In this document: piece after piece, positions 17,534 to 30,088 of the stretch
Position numbering within the stretch: the first letter of the stretch is position 1
How the letters are laid out: each line of letters begins with the position of its first letter
DNA from: an uncultured Mailhella sp.
GTDB taxonomy: Bacteria; Desulfobacterota; Desulfovibrionia; Desulfovibrionales; Desulfovibrionaceae
Assembly (NCBI RefSeq): GCF_944324995.1
Contig: NZ_CALUYL010000020.1
Span: 1 to 62,748 of the forward strand
Direction: 5' to 3'
DNA length: 62,748 bases
Program-made: the position numbers and the translations under genes
The notes under the pieces: model-generated
Databases searched by the model: none
Told to the model about the DNA's origin: nothing
The model's input: the letters and a program-made list of their open reading frames with translations, nothing else

Positions 17534-17893
17534 CTAGAATTCGAGGCCGCCTTCACGGGCGCCTTCGGCCACAGCCTTCACGCGACCGTGATACAGATAG
17601 CCGTTACGATCGAAGACAACCTTGTGGATGTCCTTCTCCAGGGCCAGGCGGGCAATTTCCTTGCCCACGCGTTCTGCGCCGGCCTTGTTGCAGGAAGCCT
17701 TCTCGCCGCCCTTGGACAGGGCGAGGGTGGAGGTGGCTACCAGCGTGTTGCCGGAGGCATCATCCACAACCTGGGCGTAGATATGCAGGTTGGAACGGTA
17801 CACAACCAGACGAGGTCTTTCGACCGTGCCGGAAATCTTCTTCCGGATATGCACCTTGCGGCGCTTCCGGCTTTCATTCTTAGAAAGAATCAT
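17534..17893 (-). CDS. rplR: 50S ribosomal protein L18
   Basis: 119 residues with [18 protein letters not shown] and a basic N terminus. It binds 5S rRNA with L5. Confidence 0.98.
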   Translation of the reverse strand: MILSKNESRKRRKVHIRKKISGTVERPRLVVYRSNLHIYAQVVDDASGNTLVATSTLALSKGGEKASCNKAGAERVGKEIARLALEKDIHKVVFDRNGYLYHGRVKAVAEGAREGGLEF

Positions 17894-17904
17894 GTCCGTT
17901 ACCC

Positions 17905-18447
17905 CTATTTGCCCTTGCCGCCGGACTTGCCGGCCTTGCGACGGATGATTTCGTTTTCATACTTGATGCCCTTGCCCTTGTAGGGTTCGGGCTCGCGCAC
18001 ACGGCGGACGCGGGCGGCGAATTCGCCCACCAGTTCCTTGTCAATACCGGAAATGGTAAGCTTGGTGCCCTCCGCCTTGGCTTCCAGACCCTTGGGAAGC
18101 TCAAGCAGCACGGGGTGGGAGTAACCGACGGAAAGGTCAATGATGTTGCCCTTCACGGCCACCTTGAAGCCCACGCCGACGACTTCGAGAGTCTTGGAGA
18201 AACCCTTGCTCACGCCCTCCACGCAGTTGGCGATGAGGGTACGGCGCAGGCCGTGCTGAGCGTTGCTCTCGCGGGTGTCGTCCTTGCGGGTGATGGTAAG
18301 GTGACCATCGGCGATTTCGTAGTTCAGCAGGCTGCAAATCGGAGTCTGCAGGGTCCCCTTGGGGCCTTTCACTTCGACCATATCTTCACCCAACTTAACT
18401 TCCACGCCCTTGGGAAGTTCGATGGGCTGTTTACCTATTCTCGACAT
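17905..18447 (-). CDS. rplF: 50S ribosomal protein L6
   Basis: 180 residues, start chosen at [15 protein letters not shown], the invariant L6 N terminus. The C-terminal signature [14 protein letters not shown] is present. A frame extending 27 nt upstream has no family support. Confidence 0.98.
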   Translation of the reverse strand: MSRIGKQPIELPKGVEVKLGEDMVEVKGPKGTLQTPICSLLNYEIADGHLTITRKDDTRESNAQHGLRRTLIANCVEGVSKGFSKTLEVVGVGFKVAVKGNIIDLSVGYSHPVLLELPKGLEAKAEGTKLTISGIDKELVGEFAARVRRVREPEPYKGKGIKYENEIIRRKAGKSGGKGK

Positions 18448-18491
18448 ATGTTTTCTACCTTGGCTGAAGGTCAACGGCGGTTAAGCCGCGA

Positions 18492-18872
18492 TCACCAGAC
18501 TTCGCAAAGAAGTTCGCCGCCAGTCTTGTCCGCATGGGCGGTCATGCCGTCCAGAACGCCACGAGAGGTGGACAGAATGCAGATGCCAAGACCATTCTGA
18601 ACGCGGGGAATCTGATGAGCGCCCACATAGACACGGCGACCAGGCTTGCTGATACGCTTGAGGCCCGTTATGGCCGGACGCCCCTTCACATACTTCAGCG
18701 CAATGGTGATGTTACGGTCATCGACGGTAACATCTTCCACATAGCCTTCCTGCTTGAGGATGGACGCCATGGCTTCCTTCATCTTCGAGCGCGGCACACT
18801 TACTTCCTTGTGAAGGGCCAGGTGTGCGTTGCGGATACGCGTAAGCATATCGGCAATGGGATCGGTCAACAT
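18492..18872 (-). CDS. rpsH: 30S ribosomal protein S8
   Basis: 126 residues, [16 protein letters not shown] at the start and [15 protein letters not shown] near the end, both S8 signatures. S8 represses spc operons in E. coli by binding near rplE; that control was not tested here. Confidence 0.98.
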   Translation of the reverse strand: MLTDPIADMLTRIRNAHLALHKEVSVPRSKMKEAMASILKQEGYVEDVTVDDRNITIALKYVKGRPAITGLKRISKPGRRVYVGAHQIPRVQNGLGICILSTSRGVLDGMTAHADKTGGELLCEVW

Positions 18873-18899
18873 GGTATATCTCCTGAAAGTTAGCCGGAA

Positions 18900-19085
18900 T
18901 TACCAGCTGGATTTGCGGACGCCGGGCAGTTCGCCGTTCAGCGCCTTTTTGCGGAAGCAGATACGGCACAGGCCGAACTGACGCATGAAAGCATGGGGAC
19001 GACCGCACACAGGGCAGCGATTGTAAGCGCGAACAGCAAACTTGGGCTTGCGGGCGGCTTTTACTTTAAGAGCAGTACGAGCCAT
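18900..19085 (-). CDS. rpsN: 30S ribosomal protein S14, zinc type
   Basis: 61 residues with the C-x2-C ... C-x2-C zinc ribbon ([20 protein letters not shown]). This is the short type, alone in the spc operon. Confidence 0.98.
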   Translation of the reverse strand: MARTALKVKAARKPKFAVRAYNRCPVCGRPHAFMRQFGLCRICFRKKALNGELPGVRKSSW

Positions 19086-19095
19086 TGCTCACTCC

Positions 19096-19635
19096 TTACT
19101 TGCGGAAAGGCATGCCGAGCTGTTCGAGCATCAGCTTGCTTTCCTTGTCCGTGGTTGCGGAGGTCACGATGGTGATGTTCATACCCACGGGGTTTTCCAC
19201 ACGGTCGGATTCCATTTCAGGGAAAATGGTGTGTTCCTTGATACCGAGGGTGAAGTTGCCACGACCATCGAAGCCACGATCCGGGATGCCGCGGAAGTCG
19301 CGGACGCGGGGCATGGCGAAGTTCATGAGTTTGTCAAGGAAGTCCCACATGGCGTCCTTGCGCAGGGTGACGCGCACGCCGATGGGCATGCCTTCACGCA
19401 GCTTGAACGCGGCAATGGACTTCTTGGCGCGGGTGACTACGGCCTTCTGACCGGCAATGGCGGTCAGATCGGCCACGCAGTCGTCGATCAGCTTCTGGTT
19501 CTGGTTGGCAGAACCAAGACCGATATTCAGGGAGATCTTCTCGATCCCAGGGATCTGCATAGGAGACTTGTAAGCGAACTCCTTCTGCAATGCCGGGACC
19601 ACCTTCTCACGGTATATCGTTTCCAGACGGGTCAT
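19096..19635 (-). CDS. rplE: 50S ribosomal protein L5
   Basis: 179 residues with [14 protein letters not shown] and [18 protein letters not shown] motifs of L5, the 5S rRNA-binding protein of the central protuberance. Confidence 0.98.
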   Translation of the reverse strand: MTRLETIYREKVVPALQKEFAYKSPMQIPGIEKISLNIGLGSANQNQKLIDDCVADLTAIAGQKAVVTRAKKSIAAFKLREGMPIGVRVTLRKDAMWDFLDKLMNFAMPRVRDFRGIPDRGFDGRGNFTLGIKEHTIFPEMESDRVENPVGMNITIVTSATTDKESKLMLEQLGMPFRK

Positions 19636-19648
19636 CGTCGTTCACCTT

Positions 19649-19969
19649 CTAGAGGGTTTCGTTGCACTTCTTGCAGAAACGGACTTTCTTCCCGTCTTCG
19701 GTCACCCGATAACCAACGCGGGTGGGCTTTGCGCAGTGCGGGCAAACCACCATCAGGTTGGAGACGTGGATAGGCATTTCCTTTTCAACGATGCCGCCGG
19801 CTTCGCGCTTGTAGGGGTTGGGGCGCACGTTGCGCTTCACAACGTTCACCTTTTCCACCAGGATGCGGTCGGACTTGCGCAGGACCTTCAGAACCTTGCC
19901 GATCTTGCCTTCGTCCTTGCCGGCGATCACCATCACCTTGTCGTCTTTATGAATACGAAACTGTTTCAT
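19649..19969 (-). CDS. rplX: 50S ribosomal protein L24 with C-terminal zinc ribbon
   Basis: 106 residues. The KOW motif ([20 protein letters not shown]) is N-terminal. The C terminus carries two Cys pairs (VCPHCAKP and FCKKCNETL), a zinc ribbon absent from E. coli L24. Confidence 0.98.
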   Translation of the reverse strand: MKQFRIHKDDKVMVIAGKDEGKIGKVLKVLRKSDRILVEKVNVVKRNVRPNPYKREAGGIVEKEMPIHVSNLMVVCPHCAKPTRVGYRVTEDGKKVRFCKKCNETL

Positions 19970-19980
19970 AGCCTTGGCTC

Positions 19981-20349
19981 CTACAGCACTTCAGGGGCAA
20001 GGGACACGATCTTCATGAAGTTGCGGGCGCGAAGTTCGCGGGCAACGGGTCCGAAGATACGGGTACCCACAGGTTCACCCTGCTTGGTCAGAAGCACGGC
20101 GGCGTTCGTATCGAACTTGATGTAGGAACCGTCGGCGCGGCGCACTTCCTTGGCGGTACGCACGACCACGGCTTCCATGACATCGCCCTTCTTCACCTTG
20201 GCGTGGGGGATGGCGTCCTTCACGGACACCATGATGATATCGCCCACCGTGGCATAGCGACGGTGAGAGCCGCCCAGCACCTTGATGCAGGCCACTTCCT
20301 TGGCGCCGGAGTTGTCGGCCACCTGGAGTCTGGATTCTACCTGGATCAT
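19981..20349 (-). CDS. rplN: 50S ribosomal protein L14
   Basis: 122 residues, [18 protein letters not shown] at the start and the central [16 protein letters not shown] motif, both diagnostic for L14. Confidence 0.98.
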   Translation of the reverse strand: MIQVESRLQVADNSGAKEVACIKVLGGSHRRYATVGDIIMVSVKDAIPHAKVKKGDVMEAVVVRTAKEVRRADGSYIKFDTNAAVLLTKQGEPVGTRIFGPVARELRARNFMKIVSLAPEVL

Positions 20350-20379
20350 AGTGTTTCCTTTTAGTCAGCCCGAATGGGA

Positions 20380-20646
20380 CTAGACGGCCTTTTCAAGCAC
20401 GGACACCAGGTGCCAGCGCTTGTTCCGGCTCATGGGCCGGTATTCCACAATCTTGACCTTGTCGCCGATGCCGCACTCATTCATAGGATCGTGGGCGGTG
20501 AACTTCTTGCGCCGACGAATGTACTTCTTGAGAAGCGGATGCTGCACCAGGGTTTCAACGAGAACGACAATGGTCTTGTCGCACTTGTCGCTGATGACAG
20601 TACCGACGAGCGTTCTGCCGTTGCGCTGTTCGATTGCGCTGTTCAT
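20380..20646 (-). CDS. rpsQ: 30S ribosomal protein S17
   Basis: 88 residues with [19 protein letters not shown] and [16 protein letters not shown], typical S17. Confidence 0.97.
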   Translation of the reverse strand: MNSAIEQRNGRTLVGTVISDKCDKTIVVLVETLVQHPLLKKYIRRRKKFTAHDPMNECGIGDKVKIVEYRPMSRNKRWHLVSVLEKAV

Positions 20647-20654
20647 ATCCGCTC

Positions 20655-20846
20655 CTAGTTCTTCGCGGCCGCGGCCAGAGCCGTCAGCACACGGGCAATA
20701 TCTTTCTTGGTGGCCGGAATGGACGCCGTCTTTTCCAACTGAGCAGTGGCATGCTGGAAGCGCAGGTTGAAAAGTTCCTGACGCAGTTCAGTCAGCTTCG
20801 CCTGGAGCTGCTCGACGCTCATTTCGCGCAATTCCTTCATTTTCAT
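20655..20846 (-). CDS. rpmC: 50S ribosomal protein L29
   Basis: 63 residues, [18 protein letters not shown], with the [16 protein letters not shown] motif. Its ATG overlaps the rplP stop (ATGA); a second ATG 6 nt later is possible. Confidence 0.97.
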   Translation of the reverse strand: MKMKELREMSVEQLQAKLTELRQELFNLRFQHATAQLEKTASIPATKKDIARVLTALAAAAKN

Positions 20847-21261
20847 TCGAAGGCCCCCTCTCTCACCACGATCACGGTCTTCACGGGCAGCTTGTGGCTG
20901 GCCAGCGTCAGAGCGCGCTTGGCAAGTTCAAGGTCAACACCCTTGATTTCATACAGCACGCGGCCGGGCTTGACCGGTGCGCACCAGCCCACAGGGGCAC
21001 CCTTACCGCTACCCTGACGAGTGGCCAGAGGCTTGGCGGTCACGGGATGATCGGGGAACACCCTGATCCAGACTTTGCCGCCGCGGCGGATGTGGCGCAT
21101 CATGGCGATACGGGCGGCTTCAATCTGCTGACTGGAAAGCTTGCCATGTTCGACAGCCTTCAGGCCAATTTCACCAAACGCGATGGTAGCGCCACGGTTG
21201 GCCGGGCCACGCAGGCGGCCTTTCTGCCACTTGCGGAATTTGATTCTCTTGGGAGCAAGCA

Positions 21262-21262
<1 letters not shown>
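20843..21262 (-). CDS. rplP: 50S ribosomal protein L16
   Basis: 139 residues with [15 protein letters not shown] and RMGxGKG-like [16 protein letters not shown] near the peptidyl-transferase-facing loop. Coupled to rpsC by a TAATG overlap. Confidence 0.98.
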
Positions 21263-21904
<642 letters not shown>

Positions 21905-21906
21905 GC

Positions 21907-22245
21907 CTATTCCTGTCCTTCCGCGAGAATTACGGTAATGTGGCTGGTACGCTTGCGAATGTGCATAGCACGACCCTGAGAACGAGGCATGAAGCGCTTC
22001 CAGGTGGGGCCTTCGTTGACCACCACGTCCTTGACGTACATGGAGTCCACATCAATGCCAGGGAACTGGGAGGCGTTGGCCAGCGCCGAACGCACCACTC
22101 CGTAAAGAACACCGGCAGGCTTGTTGGGCGTGAACTTGAGCTGGTTCAGGGCATCTTCCACAGGAAGACCCTTGATGTTCTGGGCAACCAGACGGGTCTT
22201 GCGGGGAGAAACGCGCTGAAACTTGCAGATTGCTTTCGATTCCAT
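21907..22245 (-). CDS. rplV: 50S ribosomal protein L22
   Basis: 112 residues with VSPRKTRLVAQNIKGL and the C-terminal RAMHIRKRTSHITVIL of the exit-tunnel hairpin region. Confidence 0.98.
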   Translation of the reverse strand: MESKAICKFQRVSPRKTRLVAQNIKGLPVEDALNQLKFTPNKPAGVLYGVVRSALANASQFPGIDVDSMYVKDVVVNEGPTWKRFMPRSQGRAMHIRKRTSHITVILAEGQE

Positions 22246-22257
22246 GAACGTTACTCG

Positions 22258-22542
22258 CTATTTTTTGACCGCTTTCGTCTTCTTGTCCGCAGCGTGGCCG
22301 TGGAACGTACGAGTGGGCGCAAATTCGCCCATCTTGTGACCGACCATGTTTTCCGTCACGAAGACCGGGATGAACTTCTTGCCGTTGTGCACGGCGAACG
22401 TCAAACCAACCATTTCAGGCAGAATCATGGAACGGCGGGACCAGGTCTTGATGACCTTGTGGTCGTTGCTGGCAACGGCCGCGTCTACCTTCTTCATGAG
22501 GCTGCCGTCCACAAAGGGACCTTTTTTAAGAGATCTGGGCAT
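22258..22542 (-). CDS. rpsS: 30S ribosomal protein S19
   Basis: 94 residues, [15 protein letters not shown] and [15 protein letters not shown], both S19 signatures. Confidence 0.98.
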   Translation of the reverse strand: MPRSLKKGPFVDGSLMKKVDAAVASNDHKVIKTWSRRSMILPEMVGLTFAVHNGKKFIPVFVTENMVGHKMGEFAPTRTFHGHAADKKTKAVKK

Positions 22543-22554
22543 GTCCGGCTCCTC

Positions 22555-23385
22555 TTACTTCTGACCGCGGCTCTTGATGATGAGACGGCCGGAAGGCTTC
22601 TTCTTTGCGCGGGTCTTGTAGCCCTTGGTAGGAATGCCCCAGGGAGTCACAGGATGACGACCACCGGAGCTGCGACCTTCACCACCACCCAGAGGATGGT
22701 CGACAGGGTTCATCGCGACGCCGCGGACCTTGGGACGACGGCTCAACCAGCGGTTGCGGCCGGCCTTGCCAAGGCTGATGTTTTCATGCTGCACATTGCC
22801 GACCTGCCCCACAGTGGCGATGCAGGTGGCGAGCACCTTGCGGACTTCGCCGGAGGGCAGGCGCAGGATGACGTACTTGCCGTCCTTGCCCACGAGCTGG
22901 GCATAGGTGCCGGCGGCACGGCACATCTGGCCGCCGCGGCCGGGGTGCATTTCGATGTTGTGCACGTTGGTGCCCACGGGAATGCGGTTCAGAGCCAGAG
23001 CGTTGCCGGGCTTGATGTCGGCCTTGTCGCCGGCTTCAATCACGTCGCCCTGCTGAATGCCCACGGGGGCGAGAATGTAGCGCTTTTCACCGTCGGCATA
23101 GTTCAAGAGAGCAATGCGGGCGGTACGGTTGGGATCGTATTCGATTTCGGCGACGCGGGCGGAAATGCCCATCTTGTCGCGCTTGAAGTCGATGATGCGA
23201 TACAGGCGCTTATGACCGCCGCCACGGCGACGGCTGGTAACGCGGCCGTTGTTGTTGCGGCCGCTCTTCTTGGTAAGACCTTCGGTGAGAGACTTTTCCG
23301 GCGTAGATCTGGTGATCTCAGCGAAGTCGGACACAGTCTGGAAACGACGTCCAGCCGAGGTCGGTTTCATCTTCAGAACAGCCAT
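22555..23385 (-). CDS. rplB: 50S ribosomal protein L2
   Basis: 276 residues with the peptidyl-transferase-proximal motif [19 protein letters not shown], including the conserved His, and the C-terminal [15 protein letters not shown]. Confidence 0.99.
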   Translation of the reverse strand: MAVLKMKPTSAGRRFQTVSDFAEITRSTPEKSLTEGLTKKSGRNNNGRVTSRRRGGGHKRLYRIIDFKRDKMGISARVAEIEYDPNRTARIALLNYADGEKRYILAPVGIQQGDVIEAGDKADIKPGNALALNRIPVGTNVHNIEMHPGRGGQMCRAAGTYAQLVGKDGKYVILRLPSGEVRKVLATCIATVGQVGNVQHENISLGKAGRNRWLSRRPKVRGVAMNPVDHPLGGGEGRSSGGRHPVTPWGIPTKGYKTRAKKKPSGRLIIKSRGQK

Positions 23386-23388
23386 TGA

Positions 23389-23676
23389 CTAGACTCCCTC
23401 GAAGAAATCGATTTTGTTGTCAGCGGCGAGGGTGACATAGGCCTTGCGATAGCCCGGGATGCGACCCTTCACGCGGCCCTGACGCACGCGACGGCGCGGC
23501 TTGACCGTAATGACATTGACATTCGTGACCTTGACCTTGAAGGCTTCTTCCACTGCCTTACCGATCTCGATCTTGTTGGCCTTGGTATCGACGAAGAAGG
23601 CGTACACGCCTTCTTCACGAAGAGCGGTGGCCTTTTCGGTCACCACGGGCCGAAGAAGAATTTTAGTGTAATCCAT
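23389..23676 (-). CDS. rplW: 50S ribosomal protein L23
   Basis: 95 residues from MDYTKILLRPVVTEKA. The ATG at 23676 has AAAGGA 6 nt upstream; a TTG 15 nt earlier has none. L23 lines the tunnel exit and binds SRP and trigger factor. Confidence 0.97.
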   Translation of the reverse strand: MDYTKILLRPVVTEKATALREEGVYAFFVDTKANKIEIGKAVEEAFKVKVTNVNVITVKPRRRVRQGRVKGRIPGYRKAYVTLAADNKIDFFEGV

Positions 23677-23700
23677 GTCCATTCCTTTCAAGGCGAGCGA

Positions 23701-24330
23701 CTACTTCAGTCTCTCTTCCAGGTGGGGCAGAGCACCTTCCAGCACCACGAGCTGCTTGCAATTGAGCACATCGTACACAGTCACGGCATCGGGGGTGACG
23801 AGGGTGATACCAGGGAGGTTGCGGGAAGCGAGAGCCAGCGTGGGATTCACGCCGTTTTCTTCGGGAGCGGCCACAACCAGAGCCTTGGTAAGGCCGAGGT
23901 TCTTGGCGACGCCGGCGAAGAGCTTCGTCTTGGCTTCGGCAAGTTCAATGCCCTTCACCACCATGAGGCCGTCGGCCACGCGGGAGGAAAGAGCCATGCG
24001 CAGAGCCAGAGCGCGCACCTTCTTGTTGACCTTGAAGCTGTAGTCACGCGGCTGGGGTCCGAAGACGATCGCGCCACCACGCATGATGGGCGAACGGTTG
24101 GATCCCTGGCGTGCATTGCCAGTGCCCTTCTGCTTGAAGGGCTTCTTGCCGCCGCCGGACACAAAGGCGCGGGTCTTGGCGGCGTGAGTACCGGCACGCT
24201 GGGCGGCGCGATAGGCACGAACCACAAGGTTCAGAATCTCCGGCCTCACTTCGACTTCGAACACTTCGGGAGCGAGGGTGACTTCCCCGGCTTCCTGATT
24301 GTTCTGATCGTAAACTTTCATAACAGCCAT
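23701..24330 (-). CDS. rplD: 50S ribosomal protein L4
   Basis: 209 residues from MAVMKVYDQNNQEAG; AGGAG precedes this ATG by about 9 nt. The extended tunnel loop is present (FKQKGTGNARQGSNRSPIMRGG). In E. coli L4 represses its own operon through the S10 leader; the long leader upstream of rpsJ here may serve similarly (inference). Confidence 0.98.
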   Translation of the reverse strand: MAVMKVYDQNNQEAGEVTLAPEVFEVEVRPEILNLVVRAYRAAQRAGTHAAKTRAFVSGGGKKPFKQKGTGNARQGSNRSPIMRGGAIVFGPQPRDYSFKVNKKVRALALRMALSSRVADGLMVVKGIELAEAKTKLFAGVAKNLGLTKALVVAAPEENGVNPTLALASRNLPGITLVTPDAVTVYDVLNCKQLVVLEGALPHLEERLK

Positions 24331-24353
24331 TGCTTCATCTCCTGTGTTGCGCA

Positions 24354-24983
24354 CTACTGCTTGCGCACCAGCACCAGACCGTTCTTCGGTCCGGGCACGG
24401 CACCCTTAATAAGGATGACGTTATCCTCGGGGCGAACTTCCACGATCTTCAGGCCCTGCTGCGTGACGCGTTCGGCGCCCCACTGACCGGCCATCTTCTT
24501 GCCCTTGAACACATGTCCGGGGAAGGTGTTGTTACCGATGGAACCACCGGAACGATGCACCTTTTCGTCGCCATGGCCATCGTCAATGCCATGGAAGTTC
24601 CAACGGCGCATAACGCCCTGATAACCTTTACCAATGCTGGTTCCCGTCACCTTCACGGTGTCGCCGGCGGCGAACACTTCGGCGGTGAGGACCTGACCGA
24701 CTTCAACGGCGGCCGGTTCGGCGAGACGGATCTCGCGAACTTCGCGGCAGGGAGCCACGCCGGCCTTGGCGAAGTGACCGCGCATAGCCTTGGTCACCTT
24801 CTTTTCAGCCACTTCTTCAAAGGCGATCTGAAGAGCGTTGTAGCCGTCCTTTTCCACCGTCTTTACCTGGGTCACGGGGCAGGGACCTGCCTTGACCACG
24901 GTAACGGCAACAGCGCTGCCGTCGTCGGCGAAAATACGGGTCATGCCCAGCTTTCGTCCAATAATACCCATTTTTTCAGACAT
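24354..24983 (-). CDS. rplC: 50S ribosomal protein L3
   Basis: 209 residues, [13 protein letters not shown] near the start and [20 protein letters not shown] in the C-terminal part, both L3 signatures. Confidence 0.98.
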   Translation of the reverse strand: MSEKMGIIGRKLGMTRIFADDGSAVAVTVVKAGPCPVTQVKTVEKDGYNALQIAFEEVAEKKVTKAMRGHFAKAGVAPCREVREIRLAEPAAVEVGQVLTAEVFAAGDTVKVTGTSIGKGYQGVMRRWNFHGIDDGHGDEKVHRSGGSIGNNTFPGHVFKGKKMAGQWGAERVTQQGLKIVEVRPEDNVILIKGAVPGPKNGLVLVRKQ

Positions 24984-24994
24984 GACGCCCCTCT

Positions 24995-25312
24995 CTAGAG
25001 CTTAATTTCCACATCCACGCCGGCGGGCAAGGAAAGCTTGCCCAGAGCGTCCACGGTCTGCTGCGTGGGGTCGAGGATGTCCATAAGGCGCTTGTGGACC
25101 CTCATCTCGAACTGTTCACGGGACTTCTTGTCCACATGGACCGAGCGCTGAATCGTGTACTTGTGAATGTTGGTGGGCAGAGGAATAGGCCCAGCCACAC
25201 CCGCGCCGGTATTGCGCGCAGTGTCCACGATTTCCGCCACAGCCTTGTCCAGGATGCGGTAATCGTAAGCCTTAAGCTTGATACGGATACGATCACTGCC
25301 AACTGTCGTCAT
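24995..25312 (-). CDS. rpsJ: 30S ribosomal protein S10
   Basis: 105 residues with [17 protein letters not shown] and [17 protein letters not shown]. First gene of the superoperon. S10 also pairs with NusB in antitermination. fusA and rpsL/rpsG are not adjacent. Confidence 0.98.
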   Translation of the reverse strand: MTTVGSDRIRIKLKAYDYRILDKAVAEIVDTARNTGAGVAGPIPLPTNIHKYTIQRSVHVDKKSREQFEMRVHKRLMDILDPTQQTVDALGKLSLPAGVDVEIKL

Positions 25313-25883
25313 TGCGAATCTCCATTTTCTGGCAAACCCGCTCCGGCTGATCCCTGTCGGAGTATTTCAACCGGAGAATCCACCGCCGAAAGGGCGGCTG
25401 ACCGGTCAGAGGAACCGGTCATTTCATGAGGCGCGCTCACGCTCACCTTGCGTGGAGAAGCGCCCTTCGTTCCTACACCTAAAGTCAGGCAACGACCAAA
25501 AACGCCTTTGAAAAAGCATCAAAGTCGTTCGGCTCATGGATATGTATGCGGGGGATAAAGAGAAGAACGGACCACTCGGCAACCGTTCGAGCCCTGCAAA
25601 AAGTCCATAAAAGCCGATCCTGGTCGCCAACCCGGCCTGCACGGAATTCATTCCGTCAAACAGGTGGTCCCGCAGGAGCCAACACACACCCGGCGCATGG
25701 ATTGCCCATCCACCGGAAAACCTTGCAATCCGCGAAGTTCGGATTGCTGCGGTCTGACATCTTAGGCATGTGCGACGCCTGCAAATGTCAAAACCCTGAT
25801 CGAATGCTCAGAGTACAGCAGGACAGATTCCATCTGCCCTTCCCTGCCGTCCAGGGAAACGCCCACAACTTGGGCGAGGTCTA
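25313..25883 (-). promoter_or_regulatory. long hairpin-rich leader of the ribosomal superoperon
   Basis: The transcript from the promoter at 25884-25912 would carry an untranslated leader of about 560 nt. Perfect short hairpins are seen at 25725-25747 (8-bp stem), 25641-25656 (7-bp stem), 25399-25421 (TGACCGGT with ACCGGTCA) and 25383-25397 (CCGCC with GGCGG). A further CTCCGG/CCGGAG pair lies within 40 nt of the rpsJ start region. No gene family is recognised in it. The role as an autogenous control leader is inferred from the position. Confidence 0.55.
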
Positions 25884-25912
25884 TTTGTATCTTCACTACC
25901 CCCGGCAGTCAA
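25884..25912 (-). promoter_or_regulatory. promoter of the ribosomal protein superoperon
   Basis: On the minus strand TTGACT (25912-25907), 17 bp, TACAAA (25889-25884), preceded by an A/T-rich stretch. It is the best sigma-70 match between the K+ channel gene and rpsJ. Confidence 0.68.
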
Positions 25913-26015
25913 GTTTTTTTTGAAAAATTTTCATTTTTTCCCGCGTGTGCGCAAAAAAACGGGGAATTCATTTTTTCTTAAGGATCATGCGCAGTTAAAT
26001 CCGCATGTTCCGCAC

Positions 26016-26053
26016 GAAAAAGGGCCCGGAAACGATGTCTTCCGAGCCCTTTT
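26016..26053 (-). terminator. terminator of the K+ channel gene
   Basis: On the minus strand GGGCTCGGAA, 8-nt loop, TTCCGGGCCC, then five T; one G-U pair. Flanking A and T runs could make it work on both strands. Confidence 0.75.
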
Positions 26054-26248
26054 CCACATTTTTTCAAAAAATTTTTTGCGACTTCGCTCCGTCCGGATAA
26101 AAAAACGGAAAAAACGCCGTCGAAATCCCTGCCGAGGCGGCTCCCGACGTTCTCCGACGAAAAAATTTTCCCAAAAAACGCCGGGGGTGTTCCCCGAACA
26201 TGCATCTGGAAACGAACTTCTGCCGGCGCGCTTTCGGCATCCCGGCGG

Positions 26249-28033
<1,785 letters not shown>

Positions 28034-28074
28034 GGGGGCAGTATGCTCCGAGCCGCGCTTCTAGGCAAGAGTCT

Positions 28075-28110
28075 GAAAAAGGCCGCCGCCCCTTTTAGGA
28101 GCGGCGGCCT
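28075..28110 (-). terminator. terminator of gap
   Basis: On the minus strand a perfect 9-bp stem GGCCGCCGC/GCGGCGGCC with an 11-nt loop, followed by five T. Confidence 0.9.
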
Positions 28111-28171
28111 GTCTGTTTGCCGGTTGCGTCTTACAACGCGCGTCCGAGGTTCCGCGAAAGCGGAGCCGGGC

Positions 28172-29218
28172 TTAGAAGCCCTTGGACTGCATGTAGTGAA
28201 TGAGGTCGGTCACGCGGACGGAGTAGGCCCATTCGTTGTCGTACCAGCTCACCACCTTGGCGAGGTTGCCGTCCTGCACGGTGCAGTATTCGGATTCCAC
28301 GATGGAGGAACGGGAGTCGCCCTTGAAGTCCATGGAGACGAGGGGCAGATCGTTCACGCCGAGAATGCCCTTGAGGGAGCCTTCGGCGGCGGCGCGGAAG
28401 GCGTTCACCAGGGTTTCGGCGTCGGTGGACTTTTCAAGAATGGCGGTGAAGTCCACGATGGAGACGGTGGGGGTGGGCACGCGCAGAGCGTAGCCGGAGA
28501 AGCGGCCCTTGAGGGCGGGAATCACTTCGGCCACGGCCTTGGCGGCGCCGGTGCTGGTGGGAATGATGTTCAGAGCGGCGGCGCGGGCGCGACGCAGATC
28601 CTTGTGGGGCAGGTCGAGGATGCGCTGGTCGTTGGTGTAGGAATGCACGGTGACCATGCTGCCGAGCTTGAGGCCGAATTCCTCATGCATGACCTTGGCC
28701 ACGGGAGCGAGGCAGTTGGTGGTGCAGGAGGCGTTGGACAGAATGTTGTGCTTGGCGGGATCGTACATGTCCTGGTTCACGCCCATGACCACGGTGAGAT
28801 CGGGCTGCTTGGCGGGAGCGGAAATGATGACCTTCTTGGCGCCTCGTTCCAGATGCACGCCGGCCTGAGGAGCGGTGCGGAAGATGCCGGTGGATTCCAC
28901 CACCACGTCCACGTCGAGGGCCTTCCAGGGCAGGTTGTTGGGATCGCGTTCGGCGAGGCAGGCCACGTTCCAGTCGCCCACCTTGACCATGGTGCAGTCC
29001 ACGCCGCCCACGGAGGTCTTTTCGGGAGCCACTTCGCAGGTGAAGGCGGAAGGACCGTAGGAGGTGTCGTGCTGGAGCAGATGGAAATTGGTGTTGGCGT
29101 CCATCAGGTCGTTGATGGCCACGATTTCGGCGCTGTCGGCGTACTTGCCGTACATGGCGCGGAAGACCTGACGACCGATGCGGCCAAAGCCGTTGATTGC
29201 AACTCTAACCTTTTTCAT
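28172..29218 (-). CDS. gap: glyceraldehyde-3-phosphate dehydrogenase, type I
   Basis: 348 residues. The N-terminal NAD fold has [14 protein letters not shown]; the active site SNASCTTNC places the catalytic Cys at 165 and the partner His at 192 (TVHSYTNDQ). It interconverts glyceraldehyde-3-phosphate and 1,3-bisphosphoglycerate in glycolysis and gluconeogenesis. GGAAAGGAATT precedes the ATG. Single-gene unit. Confidence 0.98.
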   Translation of the reverse strand: MKKVRVAINGFGRIGRQVFRAMYGKYADSAEIVAINDLMDANTNFHLLQHDTSYGPSAFTCEVAPEKTSVGGVDCTMVKVGDWNVACLAERDPNNLPWKALDVDVVVESTGIFRTAPQAGVHLERGAKKVIISAPAKQPDLTVVMGVNQDMYDPAKHNILSNASCTTNCLAPVAKVMHEEFGLKLGSMVTVHSYTNDQRILDLPHKDLRRARAAALNIIPTSTGAAKAVAEVIPALKGRFSGYALRVPTPTVSIVDFTAILEKSTDAETLVNAFRAAAEGSLKGILGVNDLPLVSMDFKGDSRSSIVESEYCTVQDGNLAKVVSWYDNEWAYSVRVTDLIHYMQSKGF

Positions 29219-29363
29219 AATTCCTTTCCTTTGCCCGGCAGACCGGGACTTTCGGTGAACGTCTCATGGCATGACGCCGATGTCTGCGGACGGATCAGCC
29301 TTTTCCGTCCGGCGTCGGGGAGAATTCTGCCACCGTGTTTAAAAAATCACAAGAGCGGGAGTG

Positions 29364-29392
29364 AGCATAGCAGAATACGCCCCGGCGCGCAA
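29364..29392 (-). promoter_or_regulatory. probable promoter of gap
   Basis: On the minus strand TTGCGC (29392-29387), 17 bp, TATGCT (29369-29364). It would give a leader of about 140 nt. Confidence 0.5.
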
Positions 29393-29509
29393 ATGCTTTC
29401 TGTGGTTCTCCTTTTGGGAAAAACATTCGGGAGCCCTCCAAGCCCTTGCAAAGCCGGGGCAAGGGGGATATTTTTTCTGACTCATCTTTATTTCCGAGGG
29501 GGGAATCCC

Positions 29510-30064
29510 ATGCATCGTTTCGCTTCCGCTCCGCAGGCGGCCGTTTCCGGCGAGCAGTCCATGCTGCCGGACATCAGCGGCATTTCGCTGCCGGCAACGC
29601 TCGCCAGCCGCAAGGCAAAAATTCAGGACGTGGACGGCATGTCCAGTCTCATCAACGAGTTTGCCTCGGCGCGCATCATGCTTGCCCGCGGGCCGCTGTA
29701 CCTGTATCAGAACATTCAGGACTACCGGGTCATTACCGTGAACGCGGGCGAGAAGGAAATCGTGCTTGCGTGCGGCGGCCTGCACGTGCTCTGGGAAGAT
29801 CTGGCCGAAGTGCGTTCCGTGGCCGTGCATCCGCAGCTTCAGCACAAGGGCATAGGCCGCCTGCTCGTGCAGGATCTCATTGAAGACGCGCGCGCTCTCG
29901 GCGCGGCGCACGTGTTCACCTTCACGCTGGCCCCGGGATTCTTCTCCTCGCTGGGCTTTTCCGCCGTGGATCGCGACACGCTCTCCCCCGTGGTGTGGGC
30001 CGAGTGCAGCAAGTGCCCGAAATTTTATAAATGCGACGAAGTCGGCATGATGCTGCACTTCTGA
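29510..30064 (+). CDS. argA: GNAT-type N-acetylglutamate synthase
   Basis: 184 residues of GNAT fold. The acetyl-CoA loop is VRSVAVHPQLQHKGIGRLLV (about 104-123). The C terminus has the Cys-rich stretch ECSKCPKFYKCDEVGM typical of short stand-alone N-acetylglutamate synthases. It would acetylate glutamate at the entry to arginine synthesis. About 30 extra residues precede the GNAT core. It ends 24 nt before argF, which supports the assignment. Start ATG at 29510 follows a GAGGGGGG tract. Another amino-acid acetyltransferase is possible from sequence alone. Confidence 0.8.
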   Translation: MHRFASAPQAAVSGEQSMLPDISGISLPATLASRKAKIQDVDGMSSLINEFASARIMLARGPLYLYQNIQDYRVITVNAGEKEIVLACGGLHVLWEDLAEVRSVAVHPQLQHKGIGRLLVQDLIEDARALGAAHVFTFTLAPGFFSSLGFSAVDRDTLSPVVWAECSKCPKFYKCDEVGMMLHF

Positions 30065-30088
30065 TGCCAGTTCTTACAGGAGCCTGCC

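Noticed and set aside
15069-17537. A long plus-strand open frame opposite secY, rplO and rpsE
   Set aside because: Antisense shadow. The minus-strand genes are certain.
25735-25850. A 37-codon minus-strand ORF in the S10 leader
   Set aside because: No clear ribosome binding site and no similarity to known leader peptides; kept as part of the leader.
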